A stretch of 50,141 nucleotides of DNA from Bacillota bacterium (GTDB taxonomy: Bacteria > Bacillota > Negativicutes > Sporomusales > Sporomusaceae). The notes beneath the pieces are model-generated. The model did not search any database. It was not told where the DNA came from and worked only from the letters and a program-made list of their open reading frames with translations. A program made the translations under genes and the position numbers. Numbering within the stretch: the stretch's first letter is position 1; every line of letters starts with the position of its first letter. Positions 34,835-42,707 of this stretch are shown one piece after another. The stretch lies in the NCBI GenBank assembly GCA_023443285.1, contig JAEZVB010000030.1, forward strand, positions 1 to 50,141, written 5' to 3'.

Positions 34835-36031
34835 ATGAATAAAAAAACAATATTAGCTATTGATGTCGGCACAGGTATGGTCAAAGTGTTTGCTGGAAGA
34901 TTGCAGGTTAATGGCAGCGTGGAGATTCTAGGGAGTGGTGCTGCTCCAACTGTTGGCTACGATAAGGGAGTTATCACTGATATTAACGCTTTGGCTCATT
35001 CTATAAGACAAGCAGTAGATTGTGTTATTATGGCAGTTGACAGCCAACCGACAGATTGCGTATACTTAGGCATTAGCGGTTCGGCACTTGCTATGCAAAA
35101 TAGTATTGGAAGCATCGCTCCGGCAAACTCAGAAACAGTGACTCAAAAAGATATTGAACGCGCATGTACTGCAGCCATGTTTGCTGTTGTGAATAATGAC
35201 TGTGAAAAATTACATGTGTTCCCCGTTAAACAAACTATCATCAAACCAGATGCAGCTCTCGAAGTAGAAGCGCATGTGATATCGGCACGAAAAGAAGTTT
35301 TGCATGATCTTACCCAAACATTAGCTACAAATAACCTTAAGCTTAATGGTATTGTTGCTAGTAGTGTAGTGGCAGCTGAAGCTATGAAGCGGGAGTTGCC
35401 CAGTCAGAAAAATAACTTTATTTTTATAGATATCGGCGCGGGTACTGCTGACTTGGTAATTTATGCTGGTGGTAAGCTTTGCTTTTCCGCATCCTTACCC
35501 TTGGGCGGTGATTACATAACCAATGACTTGATGCAGGGGTTAAGTGTCAACCGATCTCATGCTGAAGAAATTAAGAGATATTATTCCCGGCTGTCTCCGG
35601 AATTGCGTAATCAGGGAGTTATTTTAGACTGTAATGATTACGGAACGACAGACAAACACATTTCTTTTGACTTCTTATATGATATTATTGAATGTAGAGT
35701 AGAAGAAATTGTTGCTTTGTTGTATGAGGCGATTAAGCCACTTTTGGCTAAGCATCTAACCGAAACTGGGCAAACTCTGGAAGCCGTTTATTTAACTGGC
35801 GGTGTAGGAGCAATGCCTAGTATGGTTTCTTGCATAGCTAAAGTTTTTCAAATACACACCGAAATAATTATGCCAATACACTGTGCTGTTGAATATGCTA
35901 ATCCAGCTAATACTGTATGTTATGGTATCTTAACTTACGGGGCTAACGATGTAGCAAGCGAACCAGAAGCAGGAGGGAGCAGTTCCTGGAATGGTTTTAT
36001 CAATAAAGCGAAAAAACTATTGAAAATTTGA
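34835..36031 (+). CDS. ftsA: Cell division protein FtsA
   Basis: Actin-like protein that tethers FtsZ to the membrane. AIDVGTGMVKVFAG at the N-terminus, FIDIGAGTADLVIYAGG in the middle and VYLTGGVGAMPSM near the end are the ATP-binding motifs of the fold; the SHS2 insert follows the first strand. The last residues (WNGFINKAKKLLKI) form the amphipathic membrane-targeting helix. 398 aa. ATG 34835 with GAGGGAG just upstream is preferred over upstream ATG 34778. Confidence 0.9.
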   Translation: MNKKTILAIDVGTGMVKVFAGRLQVNGSVEILGSGAAPTVGYDKGVITDINALAHSIRQAVDCVIMAVDSQPTDCVYLGISGSALAMQNSIGSIAPANSETVTQKDIERACTAAMFAVVNNDCEKLHVFPVKQTIIKPDAALEVEAHVISARKEVLHDLTQTLATNNLKLNGIVASSVVAAEAMKRELPSQKNNFIFIDIGAGTADLVIYAGGKLCFSASLPLGGDYITNDLMQGLSVNRSHAEEIKRYYSRLSPELRNQGVILDCNDYGTTDKHISFDFLYDIIECRVEEIVALLYEAIKPLLAKHLTETGQTLEAVYLTGGVGAMPSMVSCIAKVFQIHTEIIMPIHCAVEYANPANTVCYGILTYGANDVASEPEAGGSSSWNGFINKAKKLLKI

Positions 36032-36058
36032 TAGATGTTAAGGGAGGAAAACTTAGTA

Positions 36059-37105
36059 ATGTTGGAATTTGATATGGACTTAGACCAGTTTGCTTCAATA
36101 AAAGTTATTGGAGTGGGCGGTGGAGGCAACAACGCAGTCAATCGTATGATTGGGGCTGGGTTGCAGGGCGTAGAATTTATCACTGTAAATACAGATGCAC
36201 AGGCATTAATTGGTTCTGATGCTACTTATCGTATTCAAATTGGCGAGAAATTGACTAAAGGTTTAGGCGCTGGCGCTAATCCGGATATTGGCGAGAAGGC
36301 TGCACAAGAAAGCAGAGAGGACATAATTAAGGTTCTTAAAGGATCGGACATGGTGTTTATCACGGCTGGTATGGGTGGTGGTACTGGCACCGGTGCAGCA
36401 CCGATAGTAGCTGAATGTGCCAGGGAAGTGGGCGCTTTAACTGTTGGAGTTGTCACTAAACCATTTACTTTTGAAGGGCGTAAACGTCAGCTCCAAGCCG
36501 AACGCGGAATTGCAAAGCTTAAAGAGAAAGTAGATACTTTGATTACAATTCCGAATGATCGTTTGTTGCAGGTCGTTGATAAACGCACTCCGATCATGGA
36601 TGCTTTCAAGATTGTTGATGATGTGCTTAGGCAAGGCGTGCAGGGGATTTCGGATCTTATTGCTGTGCCTGCACTAATAAATCTTGATTTTGCCGATGTT
36701 AAGACGATAATGAGCGATGCTGGTTCAGCGCTTATGGGCATTGGTTTTGGTACTGGTGATAATCGCTCAATTGCGGCTGTTGAAGCGGCAATTAAGAGTC
36801 CATTACTGGAAATGTCAATTGATGGTGCAAAAGGTGTATTGCTTAACTTTACGGGTGGTCCGAATACTACCTTGTTTGAAGTTAATGAAGCGGCTGATAT
36901 CATTGCCAAAGCTGCTGATCCTGAAGCCACGATCATTTTTGGTGCTACTATTGATGAACGTTTTGAAGATCAGGTGCGGGTAACTGTTATTGCTACTGGC
37001 TTTGATCCGCTACCCTTAAAAGTTGGTGAGGGCAGAGGGGAAGCCCCGGTTATTGAACCGTTTAAGGGACGGGACTTGGATATCCCAGCTTGGATGCGTC
37101 GGTAA
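36059..37105 (+). CDS. ftsZ: Cell division protein FtsZ
   Basis: Tubulin-like GTPase that forms the Z ring. IKVIGVGGGGNNAVNRMI, the signature GGGTGTGAAP and the T7-loop region NLDFADVKTIM are present. The unstructured linker is short and the C-terminal peptide DIPAWMRR resembles that of Bacillus FtsZ, the docking site for FtsA and SepF. 348 aa. GGGAGG (36042-36047) sets ATG 36059 rather than 36035. Confidence 0.96.
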   Translation: MLEFDMDLDQFASIKVIGVGGGGNNAVNRMIGAGLQGVEFITVNTDAQALIGSDATYRIQIGEKLTKGLGAGANPDIGEKAAQESREDIIKVLKGSDMVFITAGMGGGTGTGAAPIVAECAREVGALTVGVVTKPFTFEGRKRQLQAERGIAKLKEKVDTLITIPNDRLLQVVDKRTPIMDAFKIVDDVLRQGVQGISDLIAVPALINLDFADVKTIMSDAGSALMGIGFGTGDNRSIAAVEAAIKSPLLEMSIDGAKGVLLNFTGGPNTTLFEVNEAADIIAKAADPEATIIFGATIDERFEDQVRVTVIATGFDPLPLKVGEGRGEAPVIEPFKGRDLDIPAWMRR

Positions 37106-37140
37106 CCCATAGGCAAAAATAAGCATAAATACGTTGAAGT

Positions 37141-37169
37141 AAACCCGGCTCATTGTGAGCCGGGTTTTG
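37141..37169 (+). terminator. Rho-independent terminator after ftsZ
   Basis: AAACCCGGCTCA pairs with TGAGCCGGGTTT around TTG. It separates the division genes from the sporulation genes. Confidence 0.9.
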
Positions 37170-37227
37170 TCTATTTTTGAATATATCTAAATGGCAAAAA
37201 ATTACATTATTTTAGAAGGGTACTTGG

Positions 37228-37233
37228 TATAAT
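37228..37233 (+). promoter_or_regulatory. Possible -10 element of the spoIIGA-sigE operon
   Basis: A perfect TATAAT lies 82 nt before spoIIGA. I find no good -35 at normal spacing, which fits a Spo0A-dependent promoter of the spoIIG kind with an unusual spacer, but no clear TGTCGAA-type 0A box is visible. Confidence 0.3.
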
Positions 37234-37314
37234 TGGAATATGGGTGGTATTGCAAGCGTATAGTTTTATGTATTAGGTGTTTTCGCATGAAGTTTATCCA
37301 GGAAGGTATGAGTA

Positions 37315-38247
37315 GTGAGCATTTATGCTGATGTAGTATTATTGATTAACTTTATCATGAATAGCATCATTCTGGTATTAACAGCATATGCCGCTGGTAT
37401 TTCTTTTAGTTGGAAACGCCTGTTGGTGACGGCTGCGGCGGGAGGCGTATATGTATTAGCTGGCATTTTTCCTGTGATGGCTGCATTTTATAGTATTCCT
37501 GGTAAATTAATAGCGTCTGTGGTGATGACCGTAGCAGCCTTTGGCTATAAGTCAGTAAGGCTAACAATAGTACTTACCGGTATTTTTTTTATTGTGTCTT
37601 TTATTTTGGGAGGAGCATTGGTGGGATGGTTATATTTTGTTCAAAATGAAGCACCCTATGGAGCTAGCAAGACCATTAAACTCTCCTTGGAAAATTTAAT
37701 GGTAGGAAGTGTAATAGCCATTATTCTTGTTATCTTCGTTGTTAAACGGCTTTTAGCTCGAATGTACAGACATAAGACATTATACCAAGCGAGAATAGAG
37801 TATGACGGAAGGTATCAGGAGATTACAGGTATGATGGATACCGGTAATGGTCTGTATTCGTTGCTTGGTGGCAAACCGGTAGTTCTGCTGAATCTCCAGG
37901 TGGCAATTCGGTTATTGGGTTCACAAGTTGCAAGGTTCTTGAGCGATAATCGACCTGATGCTTGGTTGACTGAGCTTGATAAATGCCAGGATTCTGTTTG
38001 GTTGGCTAGAGTAGAAATTATCCCCTGTCGTTCTGTCGGTGGAAACAATATGTTGCTTGGTTTTCGACCAGATAGTATTACGGTAATGGGCAAGGATGGG
38101 GCGGCATATACTTCCGAAGTGCTAATTGGCATTTGTGATAGTGTATTCGCCGATAACAGCGATTGTCAAGCCCTCTTACATCCGGCACTTATGACGGGGA
38201 TAAATATTACTAAGGAGGCAAGTACATGCAAATTACCTGGTCAATAA
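37315..38247 (+). CDS. spoIIGA: Sigma-E processing peptidase SpoIIGA
   Basis: Membrane aspartic protease that removes the pro-sequence of sigma-E in the mother cell after signalling by SpoIIR. Five hydrophobic helices fill the N-terminal half, and the C-terminal domain has the aspartic protease motif MMDTGNGL with Asp175, and VEIIPCRSVGGNNMLLGF. 310 aa. GTG 37315 is the start. It overlaps sigE, its substrate, by 22 nt. Confidence 0.93.
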   Translation: MSIYADVVLLINFIMNSIILVLTAYAAGISFSWKRLLVTAAAGGVYVLAGIFPVMAAFYSIPGKLIASVVMTVAAFGYKSVRLTIVLTGIFFIVSFILGGALVGWLYFVQNEAPYGASKTIKLSLENLMVGSVIAIILVIFVVKRLLARMYRHKTLYQARIEYDGRYQEITGMMDTGNGLYSLLGGKPVVLLNLQVAIRLLGSQVARFLSDNRPDAWLTELDKCQDSVWLARVEIIPCRSVGGNNMLLGFRPDSITVMGKDGAAYTSEVLIGICDSVFADNSDCQALLHPALMTGINITKEASTCKLPGQ

Positions 38248-38963
38248 TTAAATTATATATCAAGCTGAGAATAATATCTTTGCTTCAGGCGATAGGTTGG
38301 CTTAAGCCTGATGAGGTATTTTATGTAGGAAGCGCGGAAGTATTGCCACCGCCGTTATCGAGTGATGAAGAGACATTTTTGCTCAACCGTTTACAAAAAG
38401 GTGACAAATCAGTTAGAAGTGTATTCATTGAGCGTAATCTTAGACTTGTTGTCTATATAGCCCGTAAATTTGAAAATACCGGCGTTAGTGTCGAAGATTT
38501 GGTTAGTATTGGTACGATTGGCCTAATCAAAGCAGTAAACACTTTTGACCCCATTAAAAGGATTAAATTAGCTACCTATGCTTCGCGATGTATCGAAAAT
38601 GAGATATTAATGTATTTGCGTCGTAATAGTAAAACCCGGGCAGAGGTATCTTTTGATGAGCCATTGAATATCGATTGGGATGGTAATGAACTATTACTTT
38701 CAGATGTGTTAGGCACAGATAATGATATTATTTATAAGTCAGTGGAGGAAGAGGTTGATAAAACGCTGCTATACACGGCCATGAGTAAGTTGTCAGGTCG
38801 GGAACGAAGAATTATGGAGCTGCGGTTTGGACTTAATGATGACGGTAACGAGCGCACTCAAAAGGAAGTAGCAGATATGCTTGGGATATCACAGTCCTAC
38901 ATATCGCGTCTAGAAAAAAGGATAATAAAACGGTTGCGTAAAGAAATTAGTCGCATGGAATGA
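38226..38963 (+). CDS. sigE: RNA polymerase sigma-E factor, pro-form
   Basis: Early mother-cell sigma factor. The N-terminal 25-30 residues (ITWSIIKLYIKLRIISLLQ) form the membrane-binding pro-sequence cut by SpoIIGA. NLRLVVYIARKFENTGV, EDLVSIGTIGLIKAVNTFDP and the C-terminal helix-turn-helix VADMLGISQSYISRLEKR are sigma-70 regions 2 and 4. 245 aa. AAGGAGG lies in the end of spoIIGA before ATG 38226. Confidence 0.95.
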   Translation: MQITWSIIKLYIKLRIISLLQAIGWLKPDEVFYVGSAEVLPPPLSSDEETFLLNRLQKGDKSVRSVFIERNLRLVVYIARKFENTGVSVEDLVSIGTIGLIKAVNTFDPIKRIKLATYASRCIENEILMYLRRNSKTRAEVSFDEPLNIDWDGNELLLSDVLGTDNDIIYKSVEEEVDKTLLYTAMSKLSGRERRIMELRFGLNDDGNERTQKEVADMLGISQSYISRLEKRIIKRLRKEISRME

Positions 38964-38986
38964 AAAAGCCTAGCGGCTTTTTTTTT
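38963..38986 (+). terminator. Rho-independent terminator after sigE
   Basis: AAAAAGCC pairs with GGCTTTTT around TAGC, followed by more T. sigG must therefore have a promoter of its own. Confidence 0.85.
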
Positions 38987-39027
38987 GCCTATTTTTGGGA
39001 TGTTCAAATGACCCTGGGGTTGCGGAA

Positions 39028-39057
39028 GTATAAAACTTTGGGCTCGTGGCAATAATG
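39028..39057 (+). promoter_or_regulatory. Forespore-type (sigma-F/sigma-G) promoter of sigG
   Basis: GTATA (39028-39032), a 15-nt spacer and GGCAATAATG (39048-39057) match the published forespore pattern GTATA / GGnnAnAnT, ending 51 nt before the sigG start codon. In Bacillus, sigG is switched on by sigma-F and then by sigma-G itself. Confidence 0.65.
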
Positions 39058-39108
39058 CTTGTGTAGGGTAGTAGTTTTAGTAGCCTGGAAAACGGGGGAG
39101 GTAATAAC

Positions 39109-39882
39109 ATGATTGTCAACAAAGTTGAAATATGTGGTGTAAATACAGCCAAGCTCCCGGTGCTTTCTGCCACTAAAATGCGCGAATTGTTTGAAGTAAT
39201 GCAGGCTGGTGAAAGAGCGGCTCGGGAACAACTGATTTATAGTAATCTTCGGTTGGTGCTCAGTGTGATTCAACGGTTTAATAATCGGGGAGAATATGTG
39301 GATGACTTATTTCAGGTTGGTTGTATTGGTTTAATGAAAGCTATTGATAACTTTGATTTGTCGCAGAATGTAAAATTTTCTACCTATGCAGTACCTATGA
39401 TTATTGGAGAAATACGGCGTTATTTGCGTGACAACAATCCTATTAGGGTTAGTCGCTCAATGCGTGATATTGCCTACAAAGCATTACAAGTACGTGATTC
39501 GTTAGTCAGCCGGTTTTCGCGCGAGCCATCAATAAATGAGATTGCAGATGAACTTAAAGTGCCGCGAGAAGAAATAATATTTGCCCTCGATGCCATACAA
39601 GAGCCTATATCCTTATTTGAACCAATTTATCATGACGGCGGTGATCCGATTTTTGTAATGGATCAAATTAGTGACGATAAGAACTTGGATTTAAGCTGGC
39701 TTGAGGGTGTGGCTATTAAAGAAGCTCTGCGAAAACTGAGTGACCGTGAGAAACATATACTTTCGCTGAGGTTTTTCGAAGGAAAAACTCAGATGGAAGT
39801 TGCGGAGGAAATTGGTATTTCACAGGCGCAGGTGTCGCGTTTAGAAAAAGCCGCACTAGGTCATATGCGGAAATATATATAA
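39109..39882 (+). CDS. sigG: RNA polymerase sigma-G factor (late forespore)
   Basis: NKVEICGVNTAKLPVLS at the N-terminus is the conserved SigG-specific segment, where anti-sigma factors act. NLRLVLSVIQRFNNRGEYVD, DLFQVGCIGLMKAIDNFDL, RYLRDNNPIRVSRSMRD and the C-terminal VAEEIGISQAQVSRLEK are regions 2 to 4. 257 aa. GGGGGAGG precedes ATG 39109. It follows sigE as in Bacillus and has its own promoter. Confidence 0.95.
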   Translation: MIVNKVEICGVNTAKLPVLSATKMRELFEVMQAGERAAREQLIYSNLRLVLSVIQRFNNRGEYVDDLFQVGCIGLMKAIDNFDLSQNVKFSTYAVPMIIGEIRRYLRDNNPIRVSRSMRDIAYKALQVRDSLVSRFSREPSINEIADELKVPREEIIFALDAIQEPISLFEPIYHDGGDPIFVMDQISDDKNLDLSWLEGVAIKEALRKLSDREKHILSLRFFEGKTQMEVAEEIGISQAQVSRLEKAALGHMRKYI

Positions 39883-39911
39883 AGTTAGTGATTTGCTTGG
39901 GAGGCAGTGAA

Positions 39912-40523
39912 ATGGAGAGAATTATATCCTTATGGAGTAAGTGGATACTGGTAACTTTAGCAATTTTATTTATTGCCGGCGGATGGAGCTTATGGCTTTA
40001 TCAGGAAGAACATGGAGTGCCAGTTACACCCAATCGGGGTAATTATGTTAGGTTACACATTTTAGCTAATAGCGATAGTGTGCAAGACCAAACGGTTAAA
40101 TTGAAGGTTCGCGATGCGGTTATTGATTATTTAACCCCGCATGTCAAAGAGGTGGTTGACGCGCAGGAGGCAAAAAATATCATAGTTAATCATCGCGAAG
40201 AAATTTTGCTGGTGGCAAAAAAGTGTCTAGCGGATAATGGTTTTGATTATCCGGTAGATATACAAATAGGCAACTTCGAATTTCCTGTACGCTCCTATGG
40301 CAATTTGGTATTACCTGAAGGGGAGTATCAAGCTGTCCGTATCCTCCTTGGACAAGCTGCTGGACAAAATTGGTGGTGTGTATTGTTTCCTCCACTATGT
40401 TTTATTGAGGGTACTAATGCTTTGGTAGAACCGAATACTCCTCGCAAAAAACATACTCAACAGCTAGATGGCGAGCAGATCCCTGAGATTCGATGGAAAT
40501 TAGCTGAGATTTTTAACGAATAA
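39912..40523 (+). CDS. spoIIR: Stage II sporulation protein R (SpoIIR)
   Basis: Signalling protein made in the forespore that triggers SpoIIGA to activate sigma-E. An N-terminal signal/anchor (about residues 9-28) is followed by YVRLHILANSDSVQDQTVKL and later WWCVLFPPLCF, the two hallmark stretches. 203 aa. ATG 39912 has GGGAGGC upstream. Having spoIIR next to sigE and sigG keeps the whole sigma-E activation circuit in one place, unlike in Bacillus subtilis. Confidence 0.93.
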   Translation: MERIISLWSKWILVTLAILFIAGGWSLWLYQEEHGVPVTPNRGNYVRLHILANSDSVQDQTVKLKVRDAVIDYLTPHVKEVVDAQEAKNIIVNHREEILLVAKKCLADNGFDYPVDIQIGNFEFPVRSYGNLVLPEGEYQAVRILLGQAAGQNWWCVLFPPLCFIEGTNALVEPNTPRKKHTQQLDGEQIPEIRWKLAEIFNE

Positions 40524-40627
40524 ATATTTCTGAACAGTTATCACGTTTATCTCTTGTCCTTCATATAATTATTGTAGAATCTTGCAGCTACATATTTGCA
40601 ATGACTATCAATAGAGGAGGGGGATAG

Positions 40628-40669
40628 ATGTTAAAGACAAGCGATTTAAACAAATCAGAGGTACAATAG
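40628..40669 (+). pseudogene. ylmC: 5' fragment of a ylmC/ymxH-like sporulation gene, interrupted by the element
   Basis: AGGAGGGGG at 40614-40622 and ATG 40628 open a frame of only 13 codons, MLKTSDLNKSEVQ, then TAG. A ribosome-binding site this good does not fit a 13-residue peptide. The residues resemble the start of YlmC/YmxH PRC-barrel proteins (S-x-L-x-x-K-x-V pattern), and in Bacillus ylmC lies just after sigG. I infer that the gene continues on the far side of the integrated element. The fragment is too short for proof. Confidence 0.6.
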
Positions 40670-40706
40670 TAAATGCGAAGAACCTAGATAAAATCTAGGT
40701 TCTTTA
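40650..40706. other. Probable left attachment junction of the integrated element
   Basis: Host-like coding sequence (the ylmC-like start) ends and integrase-side sequence begins within this interval; the serine recombinase stop is at 40707. Large serine recombinases use att sites of roughly 40-50 bp with a 2-bp crossover. The exact core cannot be fixed without the right end. Confidence 0.45.
40678..40704. terminator. Bidirectional terminator at the integrase 3' end
   Basis: AAGAACCTAGAT (40678-40689) pairs perfectly with ATCTAGGTTCTT (40693-40704) around AAA, with T-rich flanks. It would end the minus-strand integrase transcript and block read-through from the spoIIR side. Confidence 0.8.
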
Positions 40707-42182
40707 TTATTTGAATTCAAATTCAATCTTGTCTTCAAGCCTCACGGCATAGATTTTAATCCCCGATCGGCGAAGGAGGTCTTGCTTATCGGAGAAGGTT
40801 TTTGCTGCCAGAATTTCTGTCGGCAAAATAGACGGGGCGGCTGCCGTAACCTTCTCATGGGCACTCCTTAGGGCTGTGAGTGCAGATGTAGTAGAGGTTA
40901 ATTCTTTGGTTATATTCTGGAGTTCTTTCTTAGCAGTTGCGTCATCAATAATCTTCTCACGCCACCATGAAGTCATTTCTTTACGTTGGTTAAATAAGTC
41001 CGTTTCTAATTTAGCTAATCTTTCAATTTCTGTAGAATAGTCTTTTGTAATATCCTTTTTTATATACCTATCCAAACTATCGCTGCCTTTAGCTGAGTTT
41101 ACAAAGATACTCCATATCATTTCATCGAATTCCTTTACCGGTATGCGTCGACATTGGCACCGATCTTCAAACATGTAGTTGCCAGATTCTTTAGTAATAC
41201 AGGAATAGTAATAGTACATAACAGGATCGGTTTTTTTACGCGGCCCAGGACGCCAGTATGCTGTCATAGCACGTTGGCAAAGGGAACAGTATAGGATGCT
41301 TTGTAAAAGGTATTCATGGCTTGTATTACGCTTTGCATACTTCTTGTTTTTTTGCCGCTGTTCTTGGGCTTGCTGGTAGGTTTCAAAATCAACAATGGGC
41401 GGGACTGTTATCGGTATCCATTCTTCGCGCGGGAGGTTAGTAATCTCCCGCGTATTTTGTCCAGTTTTGGTAACTGATTGCCGGAATAGGTAATGCTGGC
41501 CATAATACATATCTCTGGTCAGGACTCGTTCCACGCAGTTAATCGATAGCGGCTTACCATCTTTACGCCCCTGAATGCCCATGCGCGCTAACTCCATTGT
41601 GATTGTTCTGGCACCCAGGCCTTGATTAATGCACATATCATAGATCATTCGGACAACTTTTGCTTCGTCCTCATTGATTACATACATAGAATTTTCTTTG
41701 TCAAAGCTGTACCCGTATGGCCGGGCGTTATGAACGATCTTGCCCAAGTTAGCCTTTGCCCTCCGGCCGCGTTGGGTACGCTCACTAATCTTGGCTTTTT
41801 CAAAGGCGCTGATGGCACCACGTATACTGAAAAACAAGCGACCTTCGGGGCTGGCATCATAGTCGCCGGTGACAAAGTAGAGGTTAACATTGGACTTTTC
41901 AATTTCGTCAGCAATAAGCAGCTGGTTAGTTAAATTGCGGCTCAGCCGGTCAGGATCATAGATACAGATGTTCTGAATAAGTTTGGCCCGAAGATCGTTT
42001 CTTAGCTCTTCGAGGGCGGGGCGGTCAAGATATTCCCCGCTATAGCCATCATCAATGTATTCTTTTATATCAGTAAGCCCCATACTGAGCAAGCGGTTGC
42101 GACAGACCTGTAACTGGTCCCCCAGTGAATAGCCGGATTTAGCCTGTTCTTCTGAACTTACACGGACATATATTGCATTCAT
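40707..42182 (-). CDS. Large serine recombinase (phage-type integrase)
   Basis: Site-specific recombinase of the phiC31/TP901-1 class, 491 aa. AIYVRVSSEEQ at the N-terminus holds the catalytic serine (Ser9), DRLSRN near residue 80 the conserved arginines, and RTQRGRRAKANLG begins the long helix E. A recombinase domain follows, then a zinc ribbon starting CSLCQ at about residue 300 with further cysteines 40-60 residues later, and a coiled coil before the C-terminus. ATG 42182 follows GGAGGT on the minus strand; longer frames to 42275 are not supported. It faces the attachment junction. Confidence 0.94.
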   Translation of the reverse strand: MNAIYVRVSSEEQAKSGYSLGDQLQVCRNRLLSMGLTDIKEYIDDGYSGEYLDRPALEELRNDLRAKLIQNICIYDPDRLSRNLTNQLLIADEIEKSNVNLYFVTGDYDASPEGRLFFSIRGAISAFEKAKISERTQRGRRAKANLGKIVHNARPYGYSFDKENSMYVINEDEAKVVRMIYDMCINQGLGARTITMELARMGIQGRKDGKPLSINCVERVLTRDMYYGQHYLFRQSVTKTGQNTREITNLPREEWIPITVPPIVDFETYQQAQEQRQKNKKYAKRNTSHEYLLQSILYCSLCQRAMTAYWRPGPRKKTDPVMYYYYSCITKESGNYMFEDRCQCRRIPVKEFDEMIWSIFVNSAKGSDSLDRYIKKDITKDYSTEIERLAKLETDLFNQRKEMTSWWREKIIDDATAKKELQNITKELTSTTSALTALRSAHEKVTAAAPSILPTEILAAKTFSDKQDLLRRSGIKIYAVRLEDKIEFEFK

Positions 42183-42237
42183 AATTGACCTCCAAACAAG
42201 AAAATGATATAACAAAGCATCGATTTGCTGAAAAAGT

Positions 42238-42272
42238 GATATTATATAATATCGAAACACCTTGTAAACAAG
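42238..42272. promoter_or_regulatory. Shared operator/promoter between the integrase and the toxin-antitoxin operon
   Basis: Two perfect palindromes lie in the divergent gap: GATATTATATAATATC (42238-42253) and CTTGTAAACAAG (42261-42272). Minus-strand promoter: -35 TTTACA (42268-42263), 16 nt, -10 TATAAT (42246-42241) for the integrase. Plus-strand promoter: -35 TTGTAA (42262-42267), 18 nt, -10 TATAAT (42286-42291) for the toxin operon. The second palindrome covers both -35 boxes and the first covers the integrase -10. Confidence 0.6.
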
Positions 42273-42326
42273 CATTGTAATGATGTATAATTATAACTGA
42301 ATAAAGTTCCGAGGAAGTGAGAGCCG

Positions 42327-42662
42327 TTGCATACATGTGTTGATGAATTTCTTCCAGATTGCAAGCAACTAATAAAAGAACGAAAAGTGGATCTATTTCT
42401 TAATGATGCAGATAATAAATCAACGGTCAATATGCTTGGCTACTCAGTACTGAATGTCCTGCAGGAGCTCAGCGAGTTAACGGCAGATGATTTATTTGAT
42501 GGACCAGTACCAGATAAAAATTCTAAATATCCAGGGGATGTCTTTATTTTTAAGAAATCTGTTCAAGGACATCTATTATATATAAAATTAAAAATCAGAG
42601 AGGCAAAAGGGAGAAAAGAAGTATTTATGATGTCTTTTCATCCAGACCGTCCTCAAACTTAA
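42327..42662 (+). CDS. MqsR-like toxin candidate
   Basis: A 111-residue protein whose layout resembles MqsR interferase toxins: an alpha-helical LGYSVLNVLQELSELTADDLFDG, then GDVFIFKKSVQGHLLYIKLKI and a final VFMMSFHPD strand. Escherichia coli MqsR has the comparable VIIGLSESDFY, GQVYLKITV and VLIVSFK. Partner evidence is stronger: the next gene has the MqsA zinc-finger plus helix-turn-helix design. If right, it is an RNA-cleaving toxin. The start is TTG 42327 with GAGGAAG 9 nt upstream. Similarity is judged by eye, so the call is moderate. Confidence 0.6.
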   Translation: MHTCVDEFLPDCKQLIKERKVDLFLNDADNKSTVNMLGYSVLNVLQELSELTADDLFDGPVPDKNSKYPGDVFIFKKSVQGHLLYIKLKIREAKGRKEVFMMSFHPDRPQT

Positions 42663-42707
42663 GCCGATTTTTGTGGCGGAAAAATATGTGAGACAGAGGG
42701 GTATGAT

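Noticed and set aside
41622..41933. Plus-strand frame of 103 codons within the integrase gene
   Set aside because: Antisense to the conserved catalytic and recombinase domains; no start signal.
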